Origin: CAYMAI01 sp964388445
GTDB taxonomy: Bacteria > 4484-113 > JAGGVC01
Length of the DNA: 64,000 nt
Reading direction: 5' to 3'
Assembly (NCBI GenBank): GCA_964388445.1
Contig: CAYMAI010000003.1
Span: 124,001 to 188,000 of the forward strand
The notes under the pieces were generated by a model, which saw only the letters and a list, made by a program, of their open reading frames with translations, did no database searches and had not been told where the DNA came from. Numbering within the stretch: position 1 is the stretch's first letter; each line of letters opens with the position of its first letter. The position numbers and the translations under genes were made by a program. Of the stretch, positions 17,335-24,066 are shown in pieces.

Positions 17335-19004
17335 CTTTTCCCTTTTGGTCATTGAGATATGAAGGTAAATACCGGCCGCTATCTGCCGTAAACGCGGTTT
17401 GCTTACTATTTGCGGTCATCTTATCGATGCTTTTATCGGCCGGGAAATTGCATGCTCAAACATCGAGCGGCGGCAGCGAATCCCCTTGGGTGCTTTATAT
17501 CGGGGATACCGCGATTCCAACCGAAGCTAAACCGGTTATCGTTGTCGATGACCGGATTTTCATGGCCCTTGAAGCGGTTCGCATTCTAGGCGGCGAACTG
17601 GATTTCGACGAATCAGCCAAAACGGTTTACGCTTCGATTGCAGGAAAGGATTTCCGGCTTAACGTATCGACCGCCAAGGCTAGGCTTGACGGCGAGTTAT
17701 TGGCGGATTCCGAGATTAAGGCAGCGGGAAACAAGTGGTATTTGTCTTCGGAAACTTGGGAAGACTGGGGCTTCAGGCCCGTTTGGCATCCCGTTTTTAA
17801 GTCGTGGCAAGTGATCGGCAGGCTGCAAAATTGGTCCTACAATTTTGAGGCGAAAGATTTCATATTCGAAACGCTTTTGCCTGCGGAAATTATCGAAAGT
17901 CAAAACTATCCGGACAAAACAATTTCGATTACCGCTATGGGGTGTTTTGTCTCCGCAGACGACTTAAGAACGTTTTCGAGACCGGAATTGAATGTTGCCG
18001 AAATTGCCGAGGACGAATTTTCGAGCTCGGTAACTATTAATTTAAGGCAATCCGAAACGACCGGTTTCAGGGTTTTTTCAACAAACAATCGGACAAATCA
18101 TCGGGTAAATTTGCGCAATCACTTTCAGATTGCAGATTTCGAAGAAACGAGTTCGGGTGAAATAGTTATCAAAGTAAAGTTCGGCAAGCCGACAGAAATC
18201 AAAACAATGGAACTAACCGGACCGGATCGGCTGGTTCTGGATTTTCCGGATTCGATATATACGGATCCGACGGCCGCCATCGACGTAGGCATAGGACGGG
18301 TGAACAAAATCAGAATCGGCCAATTCAGTCAGCCCCCGAATCCCTACATCGTGCGCGTCGTTATCGACCTCGCGGGGAAAATCGGATACAGGATTATTCC
18401 GTCAAGAAACGGCGACACGTATTACATTCAGTTTTTGGAAAGAAGAACGGGTAAGTTCGCAATCATGATCGATGCCGGTCATGGCGGAAGCGACCCCGGC
18501 GCATTGTCAAGATTTAGCGATATGCAAGAAAAGGAACTCAATCTTGACATCGCCAAAAGGGTTCGGGACGTTCTTGAAAGCAAAGGCCAAACCGTGATTA
18601 TGACAAGAGAGACGGATATTTTTGTTACGCTTGCCGAGAGGGCGGATTTGGCAAATTCCATGCTGCCGATGTTCTTCGTGAGCATTCATAACAATTCGAT
18701 TGAAAATCCGGAAATCAGCGGCGCGATGACATTTCATTACTCCTCGAGCGCGGAAGGCAAGAAGCTTGCAACATATATTCAGCGCCGAGTCACCGCAGAA
18801 ACCAGCGCGCTGGACAAAGGCGTGCGTACAGCGAATTTCTATGTGCTCCGAGAAACCATCGTTCCGGCGGCGCTTGTCGAATGCGGTTTTCTGACGAACG
18901 AAACGGAGGAGAAAAAGCTGCGAGACCCGCAGTACCGGCAATCAATGGCGAACGCAATTGCAAACGGAATTCTGGATTACTGTGCATCTATCGCGCGTGA
19001 ATGA
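17331..19004 (+). CDS. N-acetylmuramoyl-L-alanine amidase with AMIN domain
   Basis: 557 aa, exported (hydrophobic segment at about residues 23-43). Domains: a copper-amine-oxidase-N-like module (about 58-165), an AMIN-like module (about 230-375, LDFPDSIY..., peptidoglycan or septum targeting) and a C-terminal Amidase_3 domain. Zinc ligands and catalytic residues are visible: H in IDAGHGG, E in QEKELNLD, H in SIHNNS, and the Glu in ALVECGFLTN. It cleaves peptide stems from MurNAc during division. The TTG start overlaps the murG stop as TTGA; no later start precedes the signal peptide. It is an AmiC-like enzyme, but I do not assign a symbol. Confidence 0.93.
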   Translation: MTFPFWSLRYEGKYRPLSAVNAVCLLFAVILSMLLSAGKLHAQTSSGGSESPWVLYIGDTAIPTEAKPVIVVDDRIFMALEAVRILGGELDFDESAKTVYASIAGKDFRLNVSTAKARLDGELLADSEIKAAGNKWYLSSETWEDWGFRPVWHPVFKSWQVIGRLQNWSYNFEAKDFIFETLLPAEIIESQNYPDKTISITAMGCFVSADDLRTFSRPELNVAEIAEDEFSSSVTINLRQSETTGFRVFSTNNRTNHRVNLRNHFQIADFEETSSGEIVIKVKFGKPTEIKTMELTGPDRLVLDFPDSIYTDPTAAIDVGIGRVNKIRIGQFSQPPNPYIVRVVIDLAGKIGYRIIPSRNGDTYYIQFLERRTGKFAIMIDAGHGGSDPGALSRFSDMQEKELNLDIAKRVRDVLESKGQTVIMTRETDIFVTLAERADLANSMLPMFFVSIHNNSIENPEISGAMTFHYSSSAEGKKLATYIQRRVTAETSALDKGVRTANFYVLRETIVPAALVECGFLTNETEEKKLRDPQYRQSMANAIANGILDYCASIARE

Positions 19005-19019
19005 CCCAATGTTGACGAA

Positions 19020-19028
19020 TGTTGATAA
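19020..19028. promoter_or_regulatory. DnaA-box-like 9-mer
   Basis: TGTTGATAA, complement TTATCAACA, differs from the consensus TTATCCACA at one position. It lies two bases from the parS-like palindrome. A single 9-mer is weak evidence alone. Confidence 0.3.
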
Positions 19029-19030
19029 CA

Positions 19031-19046
19031 GGTTTCACGTGAAACC
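19031..19046. promoter_or_regulatory. parS: parS-like centromere site
   Basis: GGTTTCACGTGAAACC is a perfect 16-bp palindrome and matches the bacterial parS consensus TGTTTCACGTGAAACA except for the two outermost bases. It lies in the 57-bp gap between the convergent amidase and MATE genes, about 5 kb from the rpmH-rnpA-yidC cluster, which is often near oriC. ParB would bind and spread from here. No parA or parB lies in the window. Confidence 0.8.
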
Positions 19047-19061
19047 GGCGTTAAATTTCGG

Positions 19062-20507
19062 CTAATAAGGGAGAATTATTTCAAGCCATTTTCTGCGGTT
19101 AACGCGGTGAACGATTAGCGAAGTTTCGACGAAATTCGATGCGAGCATTGACAGCCAAATGCCGAGTAGCCCCAAATTGAATGTTACGGCAAGAAGATAT
19201 GCCAGAGGAAGCCTGACCGCATAATTCGCTATCAAAGTCATAAGGAACGGGTATTTGGTGTCTCCGGCGCCGCGAAGACATCCCACACCTGCGAATGTGA
19301 TTGCCATTAACGGCTGAGCGAATGCGTTAATTCGAAGATATAAAACTCCTTCACGAATAACGTCGGGATCTTTCGAAAAGAAAGTAACGAACTGCTCCGC
19401 AAAAACGAAAAATAGCGCGCCGAGCGTGGTCATAATTATCAAGGTCAAACGCCGGGCTTCGAAATAAGTTTCGGCGGCTTTGTCGAGCCGTTTTGCGCCG
19501 AGGGCTTGGCCGACAAGTGCGCCGGTTGCAACCATTATCGCAAGTCCGGGCATAAAGCTTATGCCTTCGCAAAGAATTCCGAGTCCGAGCGTTGCCGCGC
19601 CTGCGGTTGCGTTCGGAGTAAGCGAGATGATTTTGAAAAGCAGCATCATCGAGCCCGTGCGGCAAACCACTTGGGCGATTGTAGGGGCGCCGAGTTTCAT
19701 CATATTCCGAATAGCCTGCTCCGCGCCTTTGAACGCCGACAGAGCGAATGCCGCCCATCCCCTGCCCCAAAGAATGGCAACGGCGGCCAACTCGGCGAGC
19801 AAACAGGTGATAATGGTGCTCATAGCGCAGCCCATCACGCCCCAAATTGGAATTAGCAATAGGTTGCCGAAGTAATTTGCGAGATTGAAAAACACGTTCA
19901 AATACATCGGTATGCTGGTTTGGCCAAGCGCGTTGAAGATTGCATTGGTTACGAAACGCATTCCGAAAACGGACATTCCTAGGAAAATGATTGAGATGTA
20001 ATCCCATCCATAATCCGCCGCGGGTCCGCTTGCACCCAGCCAAATAAAAAGGCGTGGTCCGATGGCGTATCCGAGCAGCATTATCGGAAACGAAATATAA
20101 ATGGCGGTCATCACGGCTTGCGCCGCGTAAAGCCTGGATTTTTCCTTGTTACCTGCTCCGAGGGTGCGCGCTACGTATGCCGCCGCGCCGATGCTCGCTC
20201 CCATAAAGACGCTGTTCACGAAAAATATGCCGCTCCGGCTTATGGATAAAGCAGCATGTGCGTCCTTGCCAAGCGACTGAATCATATAAAAATCGACGTA
20301 CCCGACCAGCGACGTCAATATGTTCGAAAACATAACCGGAAGCGCGAGGCGGGTAAGCGTCGGACGAAGCGGCCGTTCGAAATCGACGGCTTCTATTTCG
20401 CGCCTAACCTTTGGCTTGCGCGAAAGCGTTTCGGCCTTTTGCTCTTCGATTTCCGGCAAATCCGCCGGTTGGGCGGCCGAGTTTAATTCACCGGGGTCGT
20501 TGCTCAA
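19062..20507 (-). CDS. MATE family efflux transporter
   Basis: 481 aa inner-membrane protein with about 12 hydrophobic segments in two similar halves. The first half has LPVMFSNILTSLVGYVDFYMIQSLG, the usual MATE start, and the second half begins with LGAPTIAQVVCRTGSMMLLFKI. It exports cationic compounds with Na+ or H+ antiport; the substrate is unknown. A hydrophilic N-terminal extension of about 45 residues precedes the first span. TTG start overlapping the ssb stop as TTGA; the next ATG would cut into the first helix. Confidence 0.92.
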   Translation of the reverse strand: MSNDPGELNSAAQPADLPEIEEQKAETLSRKPKVRREIEAVDFERPLRPTLTRLALPVMFSNILTSLVGYVDFYMIQSLGKDAHAALSISRSGIFFVNSVFMGASIGAAAYVARTLGAGNKEKSRLYAAQAVMTAIYISFPIMLLGYAIGPRLFIWLGASGPAADYGWDYISIIFLGMSVFGMRFVTNAIFNALGQTSIPMYLNVFFNLANYFGNLLLIPIWGVMGCAMSTIITCLLAELAAVAILWGRGWAAFALSAFKGAEQAIRNMMKLGAPTIAQVVCRTGSMMLLFKIISLTPNATAGAATLGLGILCEGISFMPGLAIMVATGALVGQALGAKRLDKAAETYFEARRLTLIIMTTLGALFFVFAEQFVTFFSKDPDVIREGVLYLRINAFAQPLMAITFAGVGCLRGAGDTKYPFLMTLIANYAVRLPLAYLLAVTFNLGLLGIWLSMLASNFVETSLIVHRVNRRKWLEIILPY

Positions 20508-20968
20508 GCGGATGGATTAAGAATATTATCGTCGTAATCAAGTGGAGGCCCGAGTTCTTCGTCCTCGTAATCCGTGGAATCGTCGGATGTCGAACCTGAC
20601 TTGCCGCCGCCGCCCGGCGCAGGTCCCGAGGCTTCGTCCTTACGGCCGAGAAGCACAAAATGAGTCGCCACGATTTCGGTCATAAACTTCTTGACATTTT
20701 CCGCATCAGTCCAAGAACGAGTCGTAATCCGGCCTTCGACGAATATTTGCCTGCCTTTTCGGATGTATTCGTTGGCGATTTCCGCCTGTCTGCCCCAAAC
20801 GACTATATTGTGCCATTCGGTACGTTCCTGTTGCTGCCCGCTCCTGTCTTTGAATCTTAGGGACGTGGCAAGCGAAAACTTGCACACCGGCGTGCCTTCA
20901 CCGATGTACCGGATTTCCGGATCCTTGCCGGCGTGTCCGATTAACATTACTTTATTCAAACTCGACAT
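20504..20968 (-). CDS. ssb: single-stranded DNA-binding protein
   Basis: 154 aa. OB-fold of residues 1-110 with NKVMLIGHAGKDPEIRY, CKFSLATS, EWHNIVVWGRQAEIANEYIRKGRQIFVEGRI. The C-terminal tail is acidic (DYEDEELGPPLDYDD) but ends NILNPSA instead of the usual DDDIPF-type tip that docks onto PriA, RecO and Pol III chi. Good Shine-Dalgarno GGGAGG before the ATG. Confidence 0.95.
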   Translation of the reverse strand: MSSLNKVMLIGHAGKDPEIRYIGEGTPVCKFSLATSLRFKDRSGQQQERTEWHNIVVWGRQAEIANEYIRKGRQIFVEGRITTRSWTDAENVKKFMTEIVATHFVLLGRKDEASGPAPGGGGKSGSTSDDSTDYEDEELGPPLDYDDNILNPSA

Positions 20969-20997
20969 GACGCCCTCCCGGAAGTATTTCCTTCGAA

Positions 20998-21729
20998 TCA
21001 GCTTAAAACGACGCCGTTGATAATGAGTTCGAACGAAGCTCCGAGCGTGGCCGAAGCCCGCCGGCTCATTACCATACGGTCGAGAAACGTTTCGAAATAT
21101 ACTATAACCGCCGCGATTTTTGTATCTATAGTTAAATCGAGCGTAATTTTGGGAATTTCCTCGTGAACCAGCAAACTGGATTTTACGCAGGCGTAATTGA
21201 TGTCGTCGTGAATATCGTTGGCTTTCGGATCATAATCGCGAACCCTGCTTCTGTGAACGTCGCTTTTATCGGAAACTATTACAGCGGCGCACACGGGATT
21301 AAGCGGCGTGCCGTATTCTTCTTCGTGGTTTCCTATGGCGCCCATAATCAGCGCCTTCGGGTAAGCCGGAAGGCCAAGCCGGGTCAATATCGGATAGGCA
21401 AGGTTTGCGCCTGTTTGGCCGTGCGCGGTTCTTCCGAATAAGTTGCCCATGTCGTGCAGAAATCCCGCTATTCTGGCGCATTCAACCTGCTCTTCCGAGT
21501 ATCCGAGCGCCTCCAGCAGATAGCCGGCGCCTTGGCTCACCATGAGTGCGTGTCTGAAGCCGTGTTCGGTGAATCCGATTGCGGCAGTGTTGGCATCCGC
21601 CATTTCGATGTATTCGCGCACTTCCGGATCGTTGTAAACCCGTATGAAGAAACTCGAATCCTCGCTCGGAATATCGCGCTTGTCATGGTAAGGATGCTCC
21701 AGAGTCATCGCATGTTTGTTTTTCATCAT
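20998..21729 (-). CDS. HD-domain phosphohydrolase
   Basis: 243 aa. The metal-binding HD pattern is visible: H in FTEHGFRHALMV, HD in ARIAGFLHDMGNLFGR, further H in GAIGNHEEEYG and D in VSDKSDVHRSRV. Family members hydrolyse phosphate esters of nucleotides or cyclic nucleotides; the substrate cannot be deduced. It sits between ssb and divIVA. The alternative start ATG one codon downstream is equivalent. Confidence 0.82.
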   Translation of the reverse strand: MMKNKHAMTLEHPYHDKRDIPSEDSSFFIRVYNDPEVREYIEMADANTAAIGFTEHGFRHALMVSQGAGYLLEALGYSEEQVECARIAGFLHDMGNLFGRTAHGQTGANLAYPILTRLGLPAYPKALIMGAIGNHEEEYGTPLNPVCAAVIVSDKSDVHRSRVRDYDPKANDIHDDINYACVKSSLLVHEEIPKITLDLTIDTKIAAVIVYFETFLDRMVMSRRASATLGASFELIINGVVLS

Positions 21730-21770
21730 TTATGTGGCACTTCCAATGAAATACAGTAAGTACAATCGCC

Positions 21771-22253
21771 TTAACCGCCGGTATTCTCAGTTCCGGCCTG
21801 CAGATTACTATTACCCTCAACCGAGCCGTTTTGCGCAAGCGAGGGGTTCCGCTTTTCCAGTTTAAGCAGGAAGCCTTTAAGAAGCCCGTAAAACTCGAAT
21901 TCGAAGCTTTCTCTGTCGGATGCGAGGCCGGCGAGTTCATGCTTGAGCTTGACTTCTTCCAGCCGGGCTTCTTTCAGTATGTTTTCGGCTTCTTTCTTGG
22001 CGGCCTGAATTACATTTTCACGAGTTTCTTGCGCGAGTTGCACGCTTTCACTGACAAGTTTTTCCCTTGCGCGAAAGGATTCGACTTCTTCGGTCATTCT
22101 TGCAATGCGTTCATCCAGTTTCTTTTTCTCGTCGATGTGACCGACTAGGGTTTTTACGACGTCGTCAAGAAATTCATGGACCGCTTCGGGATCAAGACCG
22201 CCGAACATGCGTCTCGGAAATTCGACATTTTCAACATCAAGTGGAGTCAGCAA
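21771..22253 (-). CDS. divIVA: DivIVA-domain protein
   Basis: 160 aa. The N-terminal lipid-binding motif LTPLDVENVEFPRRMFGGLDPEAVHEFLDDV is diagnostic of DivIVA/GpsB/Wag31. A coiled coil covers about residues 38-115 and a short disordered tail follows. DivIVA marks poles and septa at negatively curved membranes. The partner gene yggT precedes it, the ylm-type arrangement of Firmicutes, Cyanobacteria and related groups. TTG start, GGGGTG about 9 nt upstream. Confidence 0.9.
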   Translation of the reverse strand: MLTPLDVENVEFPRRMFGGLDPEAVHEFLDDVVKTLVGHIDEKKKLDERIARMTEEVESFRAREKLVSESVQLAQETRENVIQAAKKEAENILKEARLEEVKLKHELAGLASDRESFEFEFYGLLKGFLLKLEKRNPSLAQNGSVEGNSNLQAGTENTGG

Positions 22254-22287
22254 AAGTCATCACCCCGATTTGCCGTGACGGTAAGAC

Positions 22288-22536
22288 CTACAAACGTGCA
22301 AAAATGCCTGCAACAAGCTGCAATACAAGAAATGCGATTATCGGCGAAATATCGAGCATTCCGCCAATAGGAGGAATAATCCCCCTGAAAATGCGTAAAA
22401 ATGGCTCTGAAAGCTCGCCGCAAAACCTGACGAAGGAAAACTGTCTGAACTGCGGAACCCAAGATGAAATTATCCAAACGAAAATGACCAGCATGTAAAG
22501 CTGGATAACGCCCGCAATAAGTTGTCCGATGCCCAC
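22288..22536 (-). CDS. yggT: YggT family membrane protein
   Basis: 82 aa with two transmembrane segments around a conserved loop (SEPFLRIFRGIIPPIGGMLDISPIIAFLVL), the YggT/YlmG signature. It is usually next to divIVA, as here, and connected with cell envelope or osmotic adaptation. GTG start without ribosome site. A TATAAT ends 8 nt upstream. Confidence 0.9.
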   Translation of the reverse strand: MGIGQLIAGVIQLYMLVIFVWIISSWVPQFRQFSFVRFCGELSEPFLRIFRGIIPPIGGMLDISPIIAFLVLQLVAGIFARL

Positions 22537-22544
22537 GAGGGGGC

Positions 22545-22550
22545 ATTATA
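22545..22550 (-). promoter_or_regulatory. -10 element TATAAT, possible leaderless start of yggT
   Basis: Perfect TATAAT on the minus strand, 8 nt from the yggT GTG, with a C-rich spacer that cannot be a ribosome site. Confidence 0.45.
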
Positions 22551-22661
22551 GCGCAAATGGACACCGGAAATCGACGGACGATTGACCGGTTTTTGGTTGA
22601 TTGAAGGCGTCTAGCGGACTATACGGAGATTAAAAAACAGACTTAAGCTCTTTGCCGGGGG

Positions 22662-22667
22662 TATAAT
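22662..22667 (+). promoter_or_regulatory. -10 element TATAAT, possible leaderless start of rseP
   Basis: Perfect TATAAT ending 8 nt before the TTG of rseP, with no Shine-Dalgarno between them. Confidence 0.45.
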
Positions 22668-22675
22668 CAGTTGCT

Positions 22676-24028
22676 TTGATTGAGGCTATTTTTTGGGTAA
22701 TCGTCGTTTTTGCCGTCATCGTGTTGATTCACGAAGCCGGGCATTTTTTCTTCGCGCGTCTTTTCGACCTTGAAGTCGAGGAATTTTGTATCGGTATCGG
22801 GCCGAAGATTTGCGGCAAAAAATTCGGCGAAACGTTTTACGGTATTTGCGCGTTTCCTATCGGCGGCTACGTGAAAATCGCCGGAATGGACCCAAGCGAG
22901 CCGCAAACCGAACGCAGTTTCAATACGCAGTCCGCATGGCGCAGATTTTGGGTAATTATGGGCGGACCGCTGTTCAACTTCATTTTGGCGATTCTGCTCG
23001 TCTTTTCTCTCGGATTTTTCGGTTATCCGAAGAACAAGGTTTGGGTCGGCGACGTCCGGCCGGGTGGTCCTGCCGATGTCGCCGGAGTGAAACCATTCGA
23101 TATCGTTACAGCTATCGATGGCATTGCCATCGATAACGTGGCGACTTTGCAGAAACTCGTGGCGCGTTCGAACGGCCGGCAGCTTGAAATAGCGCTCGAC
23201 AGGCATGGCGAGCCGATTTCCCTCTCGGTGGCACCCGAAATCATTTCCGAATTCAACAATGGCAAACCGAGCCTCGGCGTAGCGCTCGCACGTTCTCCGA
23301 TACTAAAGAACATCGTGTCCAGCGTGCTTCCGAATACTCCTGCATATGCCGCGGGATTCAAGGTTGGCGACGAAATAAGTGCCGTCGGCGGCGAACCGGT
23401 GATGGAAGGCATGGAGGCGATGGAAAAAATAGACAGGCTCGGCCGCTCGGCCGCCCAACCTCCGGCCGACAATCCGGAGAGCATTCTCGTTCCTGTCAAA
23501 ATCGACTTTACTCGCGACGGCGCGCCGATGTCTATCGAGGTTACGCCGGAATTCAACGCCCAAATCGGAAGCAACGTGGCATTTATCGGAGTGGCATTCG
23601 AGCCTGTGCTAGTTAAACTGCCGTTTTTGGAGGCGTCGAGAACCACGTTCGAGTACTTGCAGGATTTGGCCGGAAGCTTGTCGTCGGGACTCAAGGCTGC
23701 GTTCGCCGCGCCATCGAAAAGCATAGTCGGGCCAATCGGCATTGCGGATATGATCGCCCAATCGGCAAAAAGCGGCTTTTACCAGCTCGTAATCATATCG
23801 ATATTATTGAATATCAATCTAGGCATTATCAATCTGTTTCCGCTTCCCGCCCTCGACGGCGGCAGGCTGGTTTTTATTCTGATGGAAGGCGTTCTCAGGA
23901 TAAAAGTCAGCGAACACAAGGAAGCGCTAGTGCATCTCGTCGGATTCATAATGCTTATGTGCCTGATATTCTTCGTGATTTTCCGTGAGGTCTATATCAA
24001 AATAGGCCAAACGACATCGCTTTGGTAA
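22676..24028 (+). CDS. rseP: site-2 protease RseP/MmpA (M50 zinc metalloprotease)
   Basis: 450 aa inner-membrane protease with HEAGH at residues 19-23 in the first membrane helix, the partner Asp in NLFPLPALDGG (about 394) and an FxIGIGPKI stretch. Two PDZ-like regions lie between: VRPGGPADVAGVKPFDIV and VLPNTPAYAAGFKVGDEI. In other bacteria it performs the second cut of anti-sigma factors such as RseA. No cognate anti-sigma/sigma pair is nearby. TTG start. Confidence 0.93.
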   Translation: MIEAIFWVIVVFAVIVLIHEAGHFFFARLFDLEVEEFCIGIGPKICGKKFGETFYGICAFPIGGYVKIAGMDPSEPQTERSFNTQSAWRRFWVIMGGPLFNFILAILLVFSLGFFGYPKNKVWVGDVRPGGPADVAGVKPFDIVTAIDGIAIDNVATLQKLVARSNGRQLEIALDRHGEPISLSVAPEIISEFNNGKPSLGVALARSPILKNIVSSVLPNTPAYAAGFKVGDEISAVGGEPVMEGMEAMEKIDRLGRSAAQPPADNPESILVPVKIDFTRDGAPMSIEVTPEFNAQIGSNVAFIGVAFEPVLVKLPFLEASRTTFEYLQDLAGSLSSGLKAAFAAPSKSIVGPIGIADMIAQSAKSGFYQLVIISILLNINLGIINLFPLPALDGGRLVFILMEGVLRIKVSEHKEALVHLVGFIMLMCLIFFVIFREVYIKIGQTTSLW

Positions 24029-24066
24029 GAAATCACCGGCGGATCGATTCCGCCTTCGGGGGTTAT

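Noticed and set aside
23023..23742. 239-codon minus-strand frame opposite rseP
   Set aside because: Serine/proline-rich antisense shadow.
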